Assembly (NCBI GenBank): GCA_036435485.1
Contig: CM071598.1
Coordinates: 205,323,148-205,387,147 of the forward strand
Source: Saposhnikovia divaricata
Lineage: Eukaryota > Streptophyta > Magnoliopsida > Apiales > Apiaceae
Direction: 5' to 3'
DNA length: 64,000 nt
The position numbers and the translations under genes were made by a program. Below, piece by piece: positions 12,037-23,155 of the stretch (positions are counted from its first letter, which is position 1; each line of letters opens with the position of its first letter). Below the pieces are notes generated by a model. That model worked only from the letters and a program-made list of their open reading frames with translations. It was not told the origin of the DNA and ran no database searches.

Positions 12037-12071
12037 TAAGTTTCCATTTAATTCTAAATACAAGATAATAT

Positions 12072-12136
12072 CCCAACTTGAAAATTCTAATGATGATTCA
12101 CTAAGTTTTCATTAAATTCTAAATGCAAGATAATAT
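12072..12136. repeat. 65-bp direct duplication; uninterrupted copy
   Basis: This unit (CCCAACTTGAAAATTCTAAT... to ...AAGATAATAT) is repeated just upstream as 11625-11657 plus 12040-12071, where the Tourist-like MITE has split it. The two copies differ at only a few bases. The copy here therefore shows the site before insertion. Confidence 0.75.
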
Positions 12137-12342
12137 CATTCGAAAAAGATCAATATTATTGTACGAAAAAAAAAGATCACTATTACAAGTCTACATATAG
12201 TAATAGATTTCTCTTTCCTTTATTTAATTTAGGTCGCGTGCAATAATTTTTATAAAAAGTATTACTCTGGTGTTTTTTCTCACTGGACCCCTTAAGGTAA
12301 ACCCGCCACATAATTTAAAGTGTCGAGAATCCCCTTAATTTA

Positions 12343-12989
12343 GGAGTCATTTGTTAAATCTGAATGATAATTTCTGGATGATTCAATTCTGGATGATTAA
12401 AATTTTTGAACGCTGAATGAACAAATATTGTTTGATAAAAAATTTCTGAATGATTGTATTAATAAATTATGTTTTATTTAATTATTTTTATTTTTATTAA
12501 ACAAATAATTTAGATACTTTAAAACATTTTTAGAACACTTGTTATTATGCGATACTTTAATTAATATTTTTTGTTATAATTATTTAATTACAAGAAAATT
12601 AAATGTAATTGAATAATTCAGTTGTATAATTATGTTAATAAGGTTGTTTTACTTAAAATTGCTTTTTGAAAAAAAGACATTAAATCATGTATTAATATAT
12701 TTATTTCAAGATAAAAGTTAAAATAAATATCACATATTGTTTTTTGTAGGAAATTATTACATAATAAAATACCAAATTTAGAAGGATAAAAGAAAAGGCA
12801 ATAAGCCATCAGTGTTGTGTATAATCGTCCTGGATCATCCAGCTTCATTTTTATGGACCAACCATCCAGACAATTTTTTGTGTCGTCCAGAAAATTTTTG
12901 AGTCGTCCAGTTACCTAATAATTTAACAAATGATCTTAATAGGTGGTGTCATTCAGTTTGGTGTCATTCCTCTGTTAACAAATGAGGCC
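12343..12989. mobile_element. Tourist-like MITE with TTA duplication
   Basis: The ends GGAGTCATTTGTTAA and TTAACAAATGAGGCC are imperfect inverted repeats beginning GG...CC, and TTA flanks both sides (12340-12342 and 12990-12992). This fits the PIF/Harbinger class. The 647-bp interior contains repeated GGATGATT and CGTCCAG strings and no coding potential. The minus frame at 12630-12848 lies within it and is not a gene. Confidence 0.6.
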
Positions 12990-13086
12990 TTAGACTTTTG
13001 TATAGTGTTTTAACGAACATACTCTACTTTTTTTTTTTTTTCCCATCTCTCTTTCTTTTTTCATCTCTCTTCTTTGAGACATAAGC

Positions 13087-13306
13087 GGGTGTTTGGGGAA
13101 CTTTTTTCCACAATAAGTCAACTTATTTTAAGACAAAATTAGAGATTCTTAACTTTTTTCTGAAAAAAGTCAACTTTTTTTTTTTTGCAACTTATATAAT
13201 CTCAAACATACATTAAATACTTGTATAATTTTTTTTTATCAAAATATGAAATTTTTACCCGAAAATAAGTCCAAGATAACTTATTTTAAATCTGGCCAAA
13301 CAGGCC
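13087..13306 (+). mobile_element. MITE with GGGTGTTTGG ends
   Basis: The ends GGGTGTTTGGGGAAC and GGCCAAACAGGCC are imperfect inverted repeats. The interior has paired AAGTCAACTT and AACTTATTTTAA blocks. A second copy occurs in reverse at 23582-23799 and can be followed along its whole length by eye. No convincing target duplication was seen, so hAT versus Harbinger origin is open. Confidence 0.6.
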
Positions 13307-13499
13307 AATAACTTACTCTCCTAATCGTGCATAAGCAAGCCACCAATAGGGTTAATTTTACCTAAATTAACCTATTTAATAACTAATCGCAAAATGCCAA
13401 TTAAAGAATAATTAGGATATAATATTTTACTTTCATCCCCGTTTTATTGTCTATAATTAAAAATTCATCTTTTATTCAATCATGTTAACTAAATTGATA

Positions 13500-13795
13500 G
13501 TTTCTCCCTCCGTCCCCCCGTGGTTCTTTACATGGGGGATGGACACGAAGACCAAGGAAATGTATAAAAAATGAGTAAAGTTAAATGAAAAGTGGGTAAA
13601 GTGGTGGGACCTATTAAAATTTAATAAAAGATCTGAGATAGTGGAGGAAAGTAGTAGGTGTAATAGTTTTTTTTATTATTAAATATATGAGATAGTGAGT
13701 GTAATAGTGGGAGAAACTTACTATTTTTGGAATGTAAAGAAATGAAAGAGACATCCAAAATAGTAACTGTAAAGAATCTGGAGGGATAGAGGGGG
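13500..13795. mobile_element. Stowaway-like MITE
   Basis: It begins near CTCCCTCCGTCCC, the classic Stowaway terminus, and ends GGAGGGATAGAGGGGG, with TA on both sides (13498-13499 and 13796-13797). The interior has GTAAAGAAATGAAAGAGACATCC near the right end. A related, partly truncated copy lies in the opposite orientation at 61387-61612. Confidence 0.7.
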
Positions 13796-15390
13796 TACCA
13801 AATACTTATATGGGCTTAATGATACTATAGGAGAATTTCCTAAAGTTAACCACTCAAATCAAGACACATCACATAGTTTTCTAAATAAAAAGATACATCA
13901 TTAATGCTCCTGCGGGGCCCTTATAAATAAAAGGTAACAATCACATTATGAAATTCTCCTAAAATTAACTGTAGGAGCATTTTTCTCTAATTATATTATT
14001 AATTGCAAAAATTAATATAATTAATACATGATTTACCATATTAACTAGTTATGAACAATTCTTGTGGGACAAATGAAATAAAAAATTTTGAATAATAAAA
14101 ATTGGAAGAGGGAATAATAATAGTTAAACTTTAACGTTGTGGTGTATGTGCATTTTGGTCCCTCTACCGAGAAAACAAATTCAAAGAGATTAGCAAACTA
14201 GGTCCACTGTGAAAAAACTTGTACGTTTATGAAAACGATAATGTCTTATATGTAACGTATATATACAGTAATTGTACGGCACAACGTTTTTGTTATAATG
14301 CACACAAAACACAATGATACATATTCTGACAAAAAAGAAAAAAAAAACATACAATGATACACATATCACCACGTTACTCCGTTCTAAAAAACGGTGATTA
14401 ATAGGGATGTTATTAATTAATCGGGATTAACACCGATTAATCACAATTTGGTACCTCTCCGAATCGGAATTAATTAGAATTAATCATTATTAATCGAAAT
14501 TAATTATTAATTAATCACTATTCGGTGACTTTTCCGATTATATTCGATTTCCGCTTTTTACAACACCGTCACGTTGTATATATATAATTCCAATTATTTA
14601 GTTAAATTGGATACATTCGTCAGCACTGATGTGTATTTTGTTCGAGTGAACCCCCACGTGAAATTAAACTATTTTAGTGTGGTCTTTGTGATGTGATTTG
14701 TCTCTTAAAATAGGTTAATAAATCCATATTACCTTTATATCATCTAAAAGATCGGCTTTTAATCCTCATGCTTCGTTTTAATTAAGTTTGCTATTACAGT
14801 AGTATTCTTACGGCGTTGGTCACGCAATCTAGGTAGAAGTTTTGATAATATTTAAAATGACAAATTATAAAATAATTTATTATAGTAGGTAAAATAAAAG
14901 TGTGTAGTAAGAAAAGAGTTTCTAAATTTTGTGTCAACAGCAGCAGGTAAAATAAAAGTGTGTAGTAAGGTATATGGACCTTGCAAAAAAAAGTGCAGAA
15001 TAGTAGACGACCTAAATAAACATACCAAAATTTAGAGAAACTTCTTTTATTTTTATGGGGAATTAATTCAAGTAATTCTCTAAGGTTACTTCGAGAATTA
15101 CTTGAATTAAAAAGGCTTTTAATTCACGTGTTTCATAAAGATGTCAATTTTTTATATTGTTGGCTTCGAAACATCACTGTATTAACATGTAACAAAAGGA
15201 ATTAAAATGAGGGAAAAGTAGATGATTGCAAAACTAGCTACCTGCATTGCATTAATCTCATTCATTATAGTACTATTTATAGAAAATGAAAATCAACAGT
15301 AGTAATTAATTTTGTAGACATGGGACCTCGTAGACATTTTTTTATATAAAAGGAACCTCTTAAACTTGATTAAGTAATTAAGACGTAAAG
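13796..15390. other. Intergenic AT-rich sequence; no gene seen
   Basis: No coding region is supported; the minus frame at 14190-14372 is a low-complexity shadow. Repeated ATTAATC/GATTAAT strings crowd 14395-14540. The 25-mer beginning AGGTAAAATAAAAGTGTG is duplicated at about 14886 and 14945. A perfect hairpin at 15063-15110 is listed separately. The sequence ends at the left LTR of copia B. Confidence 0.5.
15063..15110. repeat. Perfect 18-bp inverted repeat, 12-nt loop
   Basis: TTAATTCAAGTAATTCTC (15063-15080) is followed after 12 bases by its exact reverse complement (15093-15110). It is not part of a recognised MITE end here. A transcript would form a short stable hairpin, but no function can be inferred. 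Confidence 0.8.
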
Positions 15391-16478
15391 TATAATGTAA
15401 TGTAATATGTAATAGAGGACATATATAACTCAACTAGGATAAAAGATAAATAATATTAACTCTATACAGGGATCGTGAAATTTGAAGAACAGGCATCAAC
15501 AAGGATCAAGTTGCTGAAAGAAGTTCATTAACATGATCAAGCCTCAATGATAAAATAAGATGTACAGATGATTCAGTTGAAGGGCCAAAAGATTCCAGAG
15601 ATAAAGTTTTTATGGTTGCACAATTCTTAGCAGTGTTCTTAAAGACATGATACGAAAATCATGAGTGAAAGTTAGTCGTATGTGAACCAGACTAGTTGCA
15701 TTAGGCGTCAACACTTTAAAAAGGAATCGAAGTATCTAACTCAGAAAAGCTGTTAAGAGGTATGATTGGGTTTAGAGCAGTACTGATATCCTCCATTTTG
15801 GAAGCTGCATATTTAAGGATGTCAAATTAAGAGGAAAATGAATAGTATCCAAAATCACTATTCATATGAATAGTAACCGAAATCACTATTCGCATGAATA
15901 GTAACCGAAATCACTATTCACATGAATAGTAACCAAAATTACTATTCATGAATAGTACCCAAAAGTACTATTCATCAGGTGGAGCCCATATGAATATAAA
16001 AAGAAGAAATGTAAGTCTTCATGCAGAATGTTTTGAACCAAAGGTAGCAGGCGAAGACTGATAAAACGTCATCAGTTACGTTATATTAAGCAGCATAGTA
16101 ACTTTCTAAAGTCTATAAATAGGCCTGTTGTATTTCATTTCAAAACACACCACAACACACAACTCTCTCTTCTCTCTCATATATTTCTGTGTAAGCTGCT
16201 AGACAGTCCATCTAGTAGAAAAGTCGGCTTAGCCCACTTTCAGGAAGTGTCGGGTAGAAGGTCCTCGTGCCTAAACTATCCTTAGGAGTGTTTGATTTTG
16301 TAGCTAATCCATAGGATTAAATTGTGTAGCAAACCTCCGGGTTTTATCTATTCAAAGATATTTCCTAAACATTTGTGTTATTTCGATTCAGTATTTTTGA
16401 TCTCATATCCACATCAAAAATCGAAATATTTTTAAATAACGTATTCAACCCCCCTTTTACGTTATTCCGAACCTAACA
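15391..16478 (+). repeat. Left LTR of copia B
   Basis: This 1088-bp repeat ends CCTAACA two bases before the primer binding site. It contains the palindromic minisatellite at 15838-15975, a likely TATA box (TCTATAAATAGG near 16111-16122), and CTCTCTCTTCTC leader sequence. It starts TATAATGTAATG rather than with the TGTTAG expected as the mate of its CTAACA end. The right copy starts at exactly the same base. Confidence 0.8.
15838..15975. repeat. Palindromic minisatellite in copia B LTR
   Basis: About five units of roughly 28 bp follow the pattern AATAGTAACCGAAATCACTATTCACATG. At the joints the units form palindromes such as ACTATTCATATGAATAGT. The right LTR carries the same array at 21117-21226 with about four more diverged units. 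Repeated palindromes in the upstream LTR are a reported Sirevirus trait. Confidence 0.8.
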
Positions 16479-16480
16479 AT

Positions 16481-16494
16481 TGGTATCAGAGCCA
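16481..16494 (+). other. Primer binding site of copia B
   Basis: TGGTATCAGAGCCA matches the 3' end of plant initiator tRNA-Met, which primes minus-strand synthesis in most plant copia elements. It lies two bases behind the LTR end CTAACA. Confidence 0.85.
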
Positions 16495-16538
16495 CTATGT
16501 TATTATACAACAGTAAAGATCCAAAAAGCTATACAATC

Positions 16539-18779
16539 ATGACAGAGAAAACACAAACTCCAACAACAAGCAGATACGAATCAATCAGAGTTCCAATACC
16601 CAGGGCATCAGAATATCCCATATGGAAGGTGAAGATGGAAATGTTTCTGGAGGCTACAGATCCAGAGTACTTAGACAGAATCCATGATGGTCCACATAAG
16701 CCTACCAAACTTTCTGTTGTAGTTGTTGGGGAGGAACAGAAAACGATTCCAAAGGAGAAGAAAGACTACACTCCTGAAGATATCTCCTCTATTAGCAAAG
16801 ATGCCAAGGTAAGGCATTTATTACATAACGCCCTTGACAATGTTATGTCTAACTAGGTCATTGGATGCAAAACTGCTAAGGAGATTTGGGATGCTTTGGA
16901 AGTCAGATGTCAAGGAACCAAAGCCGTCAAAAAGAACAGGAGAACAATACTCACACAGGAGTACGAGCACTTTGACTCAAATACTGATGAGTCATTAACA
17001 GATATATATGACAGATTCTTGAAATTGCTGAATGATCTGTCACTGGTAGATAAGGAGTATAATCTTGAAGACTCCAATCTGAAATTCTTGTTGGCTCTTC
17101 CTGAGAAGTGGGATTTAAAGGCCACTACCATCAGAGACAATTATGATCTGGAAGACATGTCTCTTGATGAAATCGATGGAATGCTCAAGACTCATGAGCT
17201 TGAGATGGAACAAAGAAGCAAGAGGCATGGAGGCAAGTCCAAGTCAATTGCTCTTAAAGCAGAGGAGAAAGCTTCTAAAGAAGTTGCTGTGAAAAAGAGT
17301 CAATCTAATGGAAATGCTCTTATAACAAAGTCTGATACTGAGTCATCAAATTCTGATGATGACTGAAACTCTGACAATCTCACGGACCATGATGATGATG
17401 GCAGTGATGCTGAGATGATACAACTTGCAGCCCTGATGGTAAAAAGCTTAAAAAAGATGGCTTACAAGAACTTCAGGAATGGAAGGAAGTTCATACGAAG
17501 AGATTCAAATTTCGAAAAGAAGAATTTCAGAAAAGCTGAGGAAAAGGAAGGCAGGTCTGGGAAAGTGGACAAGTCCAAGATTAGATGCTATAATTGTGGT
17601 GAGAAAGGACATTTTGCACCTGAGTGCAAGAAAGCCAAAGCTGATAAAGGTCAAGCTTACATCACAAAGAAGAAGGACTGGGCTGACACTTCAGACTCTG
17701 AAAATGAGGTGAACTATGCCTTGATGGCAAATGTTGATAGTATCACTGAAGCTACTGAGACCAAAGTACCTCACTCTACTCTAGCTTTTGATACTACTGA
17801 TATATCTGAGTTAAGACTCTTTCTTAAAAACTTGCATGTTAGCTACAGAGATCAGACTTTAGAAAATGAAAGAATAAAATCTGAAAGTCTAGACCTTAGA
17901 AAGAGAAATGATTATCTAGAATTAGAATTAGTCCAAATGTTAACAATTCAGAAAGAGATAGATGATGCTATTATTATTAAAACTGAATTATTGAAAAAGC
18001 ATGCTTATCTTGAATCTGAACTTGTTAAAGAAAGAAACATTATTAAAACTTGGACTAACTCTGGTAAAACTACTCAGATTATCATAGAGAATGATTGTTG
18101 GAAAGAAGGTCTAGGTTACACTGATAAAAAGAAAACTGTCAACCTAGAAGCTGAGACCTCTAAACCTGTATTTACTGAAAAGGCTGCAAAACCCAAACTT
18201 AATCATATGAGGTTTGTACCAAAATCTGACAAACCAAAACAGGATGAAGTCAAATCACTAAATATTAGTTTAATGTCTCAGAAACAACTTAAACACAAGC
18301 TGAAGGAGTTAAAAAGAGTGAACAAGGTAAAAGAACCTAGGAAAAACAGAAACGGAAAGGTAGGCATCAGTAAAAGCAATAACTATATGCCTATTCCCAA
18401 TGCTCCTAGGAAGAAATGTCATAACTGTGGAAATCCTAACCATCTTACTACTTTTTGCAGGAAGAATAAAAATATAAACTCTACACCTCCTAAGTCAGGA
18501 GTTAAGAATGGTTCAGTTAGGTTTAAGCCACAGAATCCTTGTTTTCACTGTGGCAGTATTTGGAATTCTATTTATACATGCAAAGAGTATCATAATTTGT
18601 ATTATGATTATTATGAACTTAAACCCTCTTTGCATAAATTCGAGATTGATTCTACATGTATAAATTCTGATAAAAAGAATGTTAGCACAAACTCTGATAA
18701 GACTTATGCTGCAAAAGCTAACAAACTTAATAAGGCCAAAGGATCCAAGCAAGTCTGGGTCCTTAAAACTAATCATTAG
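16539..18779 (+). pseudogene. gag: Copia B gag, two in-frame stops
   Basis: The long Gag frame starts at ATG 16539 (an ATG at 16497 is in frame but overlaps the end of the primer site region). In-frame stops are TAG 16854-16856 and TGA 17364-17366; otherwise the frame is open to TAG 18777. The N-terminal half is a UBN2-type capsid domain (WKVKMEMFL, CKTAKEIWDALE, ILTQEYEHF, FLLALPEKWD). The C-terminal half has a zinc knuckle CYNCGEKGHFAPEC, a coiled-coil-like Glu/Lys/Leu-rich stretch, a second knuckle CHNCGNPNHLTTFC and a third, degenerate one, CFHCGSIWNSIYTC, where Asn replaces His. Several knuckles and a long C-terminus fit Sirevirus Gag. The final VWV codons hold the GT that opens the 39-nt segment described below. 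Confidence 0.85.
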
Positions 18780-18797
18780 TGGTTTTTGTGATTGCAG
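18759..18797 (+). other. 39-nt GT...AG segment at the copia B gag-pol junction
   Basis: The segment starts GTCC after a TGG codon and ends TTTTTGTGATTGCAG before GGTAAC. It contains CTAATC, a branch-point-like string, plus both stop codons that separate gag from pol (TAG 18777, TGA 18790). Its length is a multiple of three, and gag and pol are already in the same frame, so its removal would leave one open frame. Element D has the equivalent segment at 40 nt. Splicing is inference only; 39 nt is shorter than normal plant introns. Confidence 0.4.
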
Positions 18798-20668
18798 GGT
18801 AACAGGAAAAATATCCTTGTTCTGGACAGTGGATGCTCAGGACACATGACTGGAAATAAAGCCCTGCTATCAGAATTTGTGGAGAAAGCTGGCCCAAGTG
18901 TTTTTTATGGAGATGGCAACATAGGAAGGACTCTGGGATATGGCAATATCAATCTTGGAAATGTCATCATTGAAACTGTAGCTCTAATCTCAGGACTCAA
19001 ACATAATCTACTAAGTGTGAGTCAAATCTGTGACAGAGGTTATCATGTGGATTTCTTTGAAGAACACGGTGAAGTTGTAAGAAAATCTACAGGAAAAGTT
19101 GTTCTGAAGGGATACAGGCATGGTAACATTTATGAAGCCAAGCTTTCAACAAACTCTGATGGCTCTGCAATCTGTCTACTGAGTAGAGCATCAATTGAAG
19201 AAAGCTGGGATTGGCACAAGAGACTTTCTCATCTGAATTTCAACAGCATTAATGAGCTAGTGAAGAAAGATCTTGTGAGAGGATTGCCCAAATCAGTTTT
19301 TACTCCAGATGGCCTATGTGACTCATGTCAAAAGGAAAAACAAAGGAAAACTTCATTCAAAAGTAAGACTGAATCCTCAATTCTTGAGCCATATCACTTA
19401 TTGCATGTTGATTTATTTGGTCCAGTAAAGATAATGTCTATTGGAAAGAAAAGATATGCTTTGGTTATTGTTGATGAATACACCAGATATACATGGGTAT
19501 ATTTCAGCACAAGAAAGAAGAAACTGCATCAATCTTAACAGAGCATGTCAGACAACTGGACAAAGGATCTAAGCATACAGTGAAAATCATAAGGAGTGAT
19601 AATGGCACTGAGTTCAAGAATGTAGTCATGGAAGAGTTTTGTAAAGAAAATGGAATAAAGCAAGAATTCTCTGCACCTGGAACTCCACAACAAAATGGAG
19701 TAGTAGAGAGAAAAAACAGGACTCTCATAGAAGCTGCAAGGACCATGCTTGATGAAGGAAAGCTGCCAACTTACTTCTGGGCTGAAGCTGTGCAAGCTGC
19801 TTGTTTCACACAGAATGCTACACTCATAAACAAGCATAGTAAAACACCATATGAGATGGTGAAAAATAAGAAGCCGAACCTAAAATACTTTCATGTGTTT
19901 GGATGTAAGTGTTTTGTTCTTAAGACTCATCCAGAATAGCTTTCCAAATTTGATTTAAAAGCTGATGAAGGAATCTTTGTTGGATACCCATTATCCACAA
20001 AAGCATTCAGAGTCTACAATCTAAGAACAAAAGTGGTCATGGAATCTATCCATGTGTCTTTTGATGATAAGAAGATAACAGGACTTGTAGATTTTGATGA
20101 ACATGACCAGCTGAGATTTGAGAATGAAGAAATAAATGCTGATCTACAAAATTCTGATACTCTTTCAGACTCTATTGTTCAATCTATACCAGTAGATCAG
20201 ACAGCAGCACATGTTGAGGGGGAGCAAGTGAACGATGAACCTCAATCAAGTGAAGAAACATCTACTGCTAATGATTCATCAAACTCTGAAAGCAACAGCT
20301 CAGGGGGAGCAAACAATGATTTTGGATCTACTAGTCCCCACACTCAACACAATCATGAACTTGGGGAATCATCAAGATCAGATCTGCTAAGACAAAGGAT
20401 ATGGAGTAGAGCGCATCCCTTTGAACAGATCACTGGTGAACCGGACACGGGTGTACAGACTAGAAGAGCAACACAGAATGAGTGCCATTTCGCAGGATTT
20501 TTATCTCAAATTGAACCTAAAAAGATTGCTGAAGCTCTTGATGATCCAGATTGGGTAACTGAAATGCAGGAAGAACTCAATCAGTTCGAAAGGCAGAAAG
20601 TATGGAAGCTGGTGCCAAGACCAAAAGATAAATCTGTAATTGGCACTAGATGGGTGTTTAGGAATAAG
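18798..20668 (+). pseudogene. pol: Copia B pol, truncated in reverse transcriptase
   Basis: The order is protease (LDSGCSGHMTGN), pre-integrase zinc region (WHKRLSHLNF, CDSCQKEKQ), integrase core (HVDLFGPVK, SDNGTEFKN, NGVVERKNRTLIEAA) and the start of reverse transcriptase (ALDDPDWVTEMQEEL, GTRWVFRNK). A frameshift at about 19505-19530 and an in-frame TAG at 19937-19939 break it. Coding stops being copia-like at 20668, where the LTR sequence begins. The catalytic YVDD region and all of RNase H are missing, so this copy could move only with enzymes from another element. Two GGGGGAG strings resembling the polypurine tract lie inside the linker, at about 20218 and 20302. Confidence 0.88.
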
Positions 20669-20669
20669 G

Positions 20670-21700
20670 TATAATGTAATGTAATATGTAATAGAGGACA
20701 TATATAACTCAACTAGGATAAAAGATAAATAATATTAACTCTATACAGGGATCGCGAAATTTGAAGAACATGCATCAACAAGGATCAAGTTGCTGAAAGA
20801 AGTTCATTAACATGATCAAGCCTCAGTGATAAAATAAGATGTACAGATGATTCAGTTGAAGGGCCAAAAGATTCCAGAGATAAAGTTTTTATGGTTGCAC
20901 AATTCTTAGCAGTGTTCTTAAAGACATGATACGAAGACCATGAGTGAATGTTAGTCGTCTGTGAACCAGACCAGTTGCACTAGACGTCAACACTTCACAA
21001 AGGAATCGATGTATCTAACTCAGAAAAGCTGTTAAGAGGTATGATTGAGTTTAGAGCAGTACTGATATCCTCTATTTTGGAAGCTGCATATTTAATGATG
21101 TCAAATTAAGAGGAAAATGAATAATATCCAAAATCACTATTCATATGAATAGTAACCTAAATCACTATTTACATAAATAGTAACTGAAATTACTATTCAT
21201 AAATAGTGCCAAAAAGTACTATTCATCAGGTGGAGCCCATATGAATATAAAAAGAAGAAATGTAAGTCTTCATGCAGAATGTTTTGAACCGAAGGCAGCA
21301 GGCGAAGACTGATAAAACGTCATCAGTTACGTTATATTAAGCAGCATAGTAACTTTCTAAAGTCTATAAATAGGGCTGTTGTATTTCATTTCAAAACACA
21401 CCTCAACACACAACTCTCTCTTCTCTCTCATATATTTTCTATGTAAGCTGCTAGACAGTCCATCTAGTAGGAAAGTCGGCTTAGCCCACTTTCAGGAAGT
21501 GTCGGGTAGAAGGTCCTCGTGCCTAAACTATCCTTAGGAGTGTTTGATTTTGTAGCTAATCCATAGGATTAAATTGTGTAACAAACCTCCGGGTTTTATC
21601 TATTCAAAGATATTTCCTAAACATTTGTGTTATTTCGATTCAGTATTTTTGATCTCATATCCACATCAAAAATCGAAATATTTTTAAATAACGTATTCAA
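20670..21700 (+). repeat. Right LTR of copia B, 3'-truncated
   Basis: It matches 15391 onward from its first base and ends at ACGTATTCAA, where the left LTR continues with CCCCCC and CTAACA. It follows reverse transcriptase codons and the purine-rich GGAATAAGG without a normal polypurine tract. It carries about four palindromic units (21117-21226). Confidence 0.8.
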
Positions 21701-21967
21701 AATTACAAGTCAGACCTGTAGCAGACCTGACATAAAGACCTGTAGCAGACCTGTAGCAAAATTACACGTCATCTATTACCATATTAAAAGAATACATTCT
21801 ATTTATAACAACTTGAAATAATAATAAAATACTATTTTTAAATTATAGCCAACTATTATAGCCAACACCGTTGGAGTACAAAACCTTACAGGTTCAGCAA
21901 ATAACTTACAGGTTCAGCAAATATTATTTTAGCCAACCATTTTTAGCCAACCCCATTGGAAATGCTC
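21701..21967. mobile_element. Truncated Tourist-like MITE
   Basis: In reverse it reads GAGCATTTCC, TTGGCTAAAAATGG and GAACCTGTAAG, the same order as the MITE at 11658-12036. Only one end is present (GGAAATGCTC followed by TAA at 21968-21970). The other half is missing where it meets the broken LTR of copia B. It contains the local tandem repeat CAGACCTGTAG and the duplicated CTTACAGGTTCAGCAAATA. Confidence 0.6.
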
Positions 21968-22150
21968 TAAAAATTTTGACTCGCAGAAACAGGAAACTTG
22001 ACAGAAAAAATCGAACAAATGAAGGCAAATTGTTAAATAGCTGGACCACATCGATTGCCATCCACTCAATTATCCCACCAGAAATAATTAAAAAAAAAAA
22101 TCTAAAAGAACACCACAGTTATATGTGTCCATCAACATTCATCCTAACAA

Positions 22151-23155
22151 CAGTAAAATCTTGCTAAATTAATATTCGATAAATTAATAATCTTTTTAAG
22201 TTAATAATTTTTTTTCGGTCCCAATTTGGATCAGTTCAAATATGATCAATTTTGATAAGATAAAAAAAAAATAATTTTTTTGAAAACCCAATATAAATAT
22301 ATGGTCCCAATAATATTATAAATTAATAATTCATTTATAATCATAAAAAGAGATAATCACCAAAATGCCCCATTTCCAAGAGGCATGACCCTCACATGCC
22401 CCCTTAATGCTGAAAATCGTCTTCCGTATTTGTTTTTAAAAAAATTCGGGCCTGTTGCGTAGTTGCGTGTGCCGTAATACCTATATTGCGTAAGACGATC
22501 TGCCGTATTAGCCCTGACGCTGCACACGAAATGCCGCATAAGGGGCCTGATACGTCAGACGAAACTGCGCATCAGGTGATACGGTAGACGGAAATGGGTA
22601 TCTTCGGGGTATTTTGGGCCGCATTTTTCAGTTGGGGTAGGCAGGGCCTTGTAGATTGAAAATGGTCCATTTTTGGCCATCACCCTCATAAAAATATATG
22701 TATTACCCTTTTGTATTATATGATTTTAGGGTTCTTAAAATTTGAATTTAGATGAAAATCTTTAACTACCTTTGTTGCATCCAAAAGTTCGAATGTGGTA
22801 TTTCCGTAAAACATTAAAAAGTTAGTAGTCAATGTTTTTGATGTCTTGGTGCTTCTTTACGTGAAAAAGGTTCAAAAAATGTTGTTTTATCCTTGATATC
22901 ATCTAAATATACATGAATATTTACTTTGAATCTCGCAAATACTTATTAAATTTGTAAACAATATATATTGAATTAAGTATAAAATATAAATTGTGCAATT
23001 CATTCTAGTTAAATGTATATAATTGGAAATTAATTTTCTTTGATATCAAAAGTTCTCTATAAATTAATAATTATTAATTTATCGTTTAATTAATATCTCT
23101 TTAAATTAATAGAATTTTTCGGTCCCAACTATATTAATTTATAGAGGTTTTACTG
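22151..23155. mobile_element. Emigrant-like (pogo/Tc1-type) element
   Basis: The left end CAGTAAAATCTTGCTAAATT and the right end AATTTATAGAGGTTTTACTG are diverged inverted repeats. They match the terminus CAGTAAAACCTCTATAAATT that I recall for Arabidopsis Emigrant MITEs, which derive from pogo-like Lemi1. Sub-terminal TTTTTCGGTCCCAA occurs near both ends. The expected TA duplication is not visible (AA on both sides). A GC-rich inverted-repeat segment (22360-22617) lies inside. No transposase remnant was found. Confidence 0.55.
22360..22617. repeat. GC-rich, CpG-rich inverted-repeat segment
   Basis: The ends CCAAAATGCCCC and GGGGTATTTTGG are inverted. The 258-bp body is much richer in GC and CpG than anything nearby and repeats TACGGCA-, GATACG- and GCATAAGG-like strings. 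It sits within an AT-rich Emigrant-like element. The minus open frame 22357-22539 has no recognisable domain. Confidence 0.5.

Larger units (their letters stand above)
15391..21700 (+). mobile_element. Copia LTR retrotransposon B (Sirevirus-like), deleted form
   Basis: Two LTR copies (15391-16478 and 20670-21700) flank a primer binding site TTGGTATCAGAGCC, a long Gag with several zinc knuckles, protease, integrase and only the first part of reverse transcriptase. Pol runs directly into the right LTR at 20669, so most of reverse transcriptase, RNase H, the polypurine tract and the LTR start are absent. The right LTR also lacks its last ~47 bases and abuts a truncated MITE, so one deletion probably removed both. 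Gag type, protein motifs and LTR palindromes resemble Sireviruses. It is non-autonomous. Confidence 0.85.

Noticed and set aside
20669..20670. Simple tandem duplication as cause of the repeated copia B ends
   Set aside because: The left copy ends in CTAACA followed by a normal primer site, so the repeats are LTRs and not a random duplication; the shared false start is reported as a finding instead.
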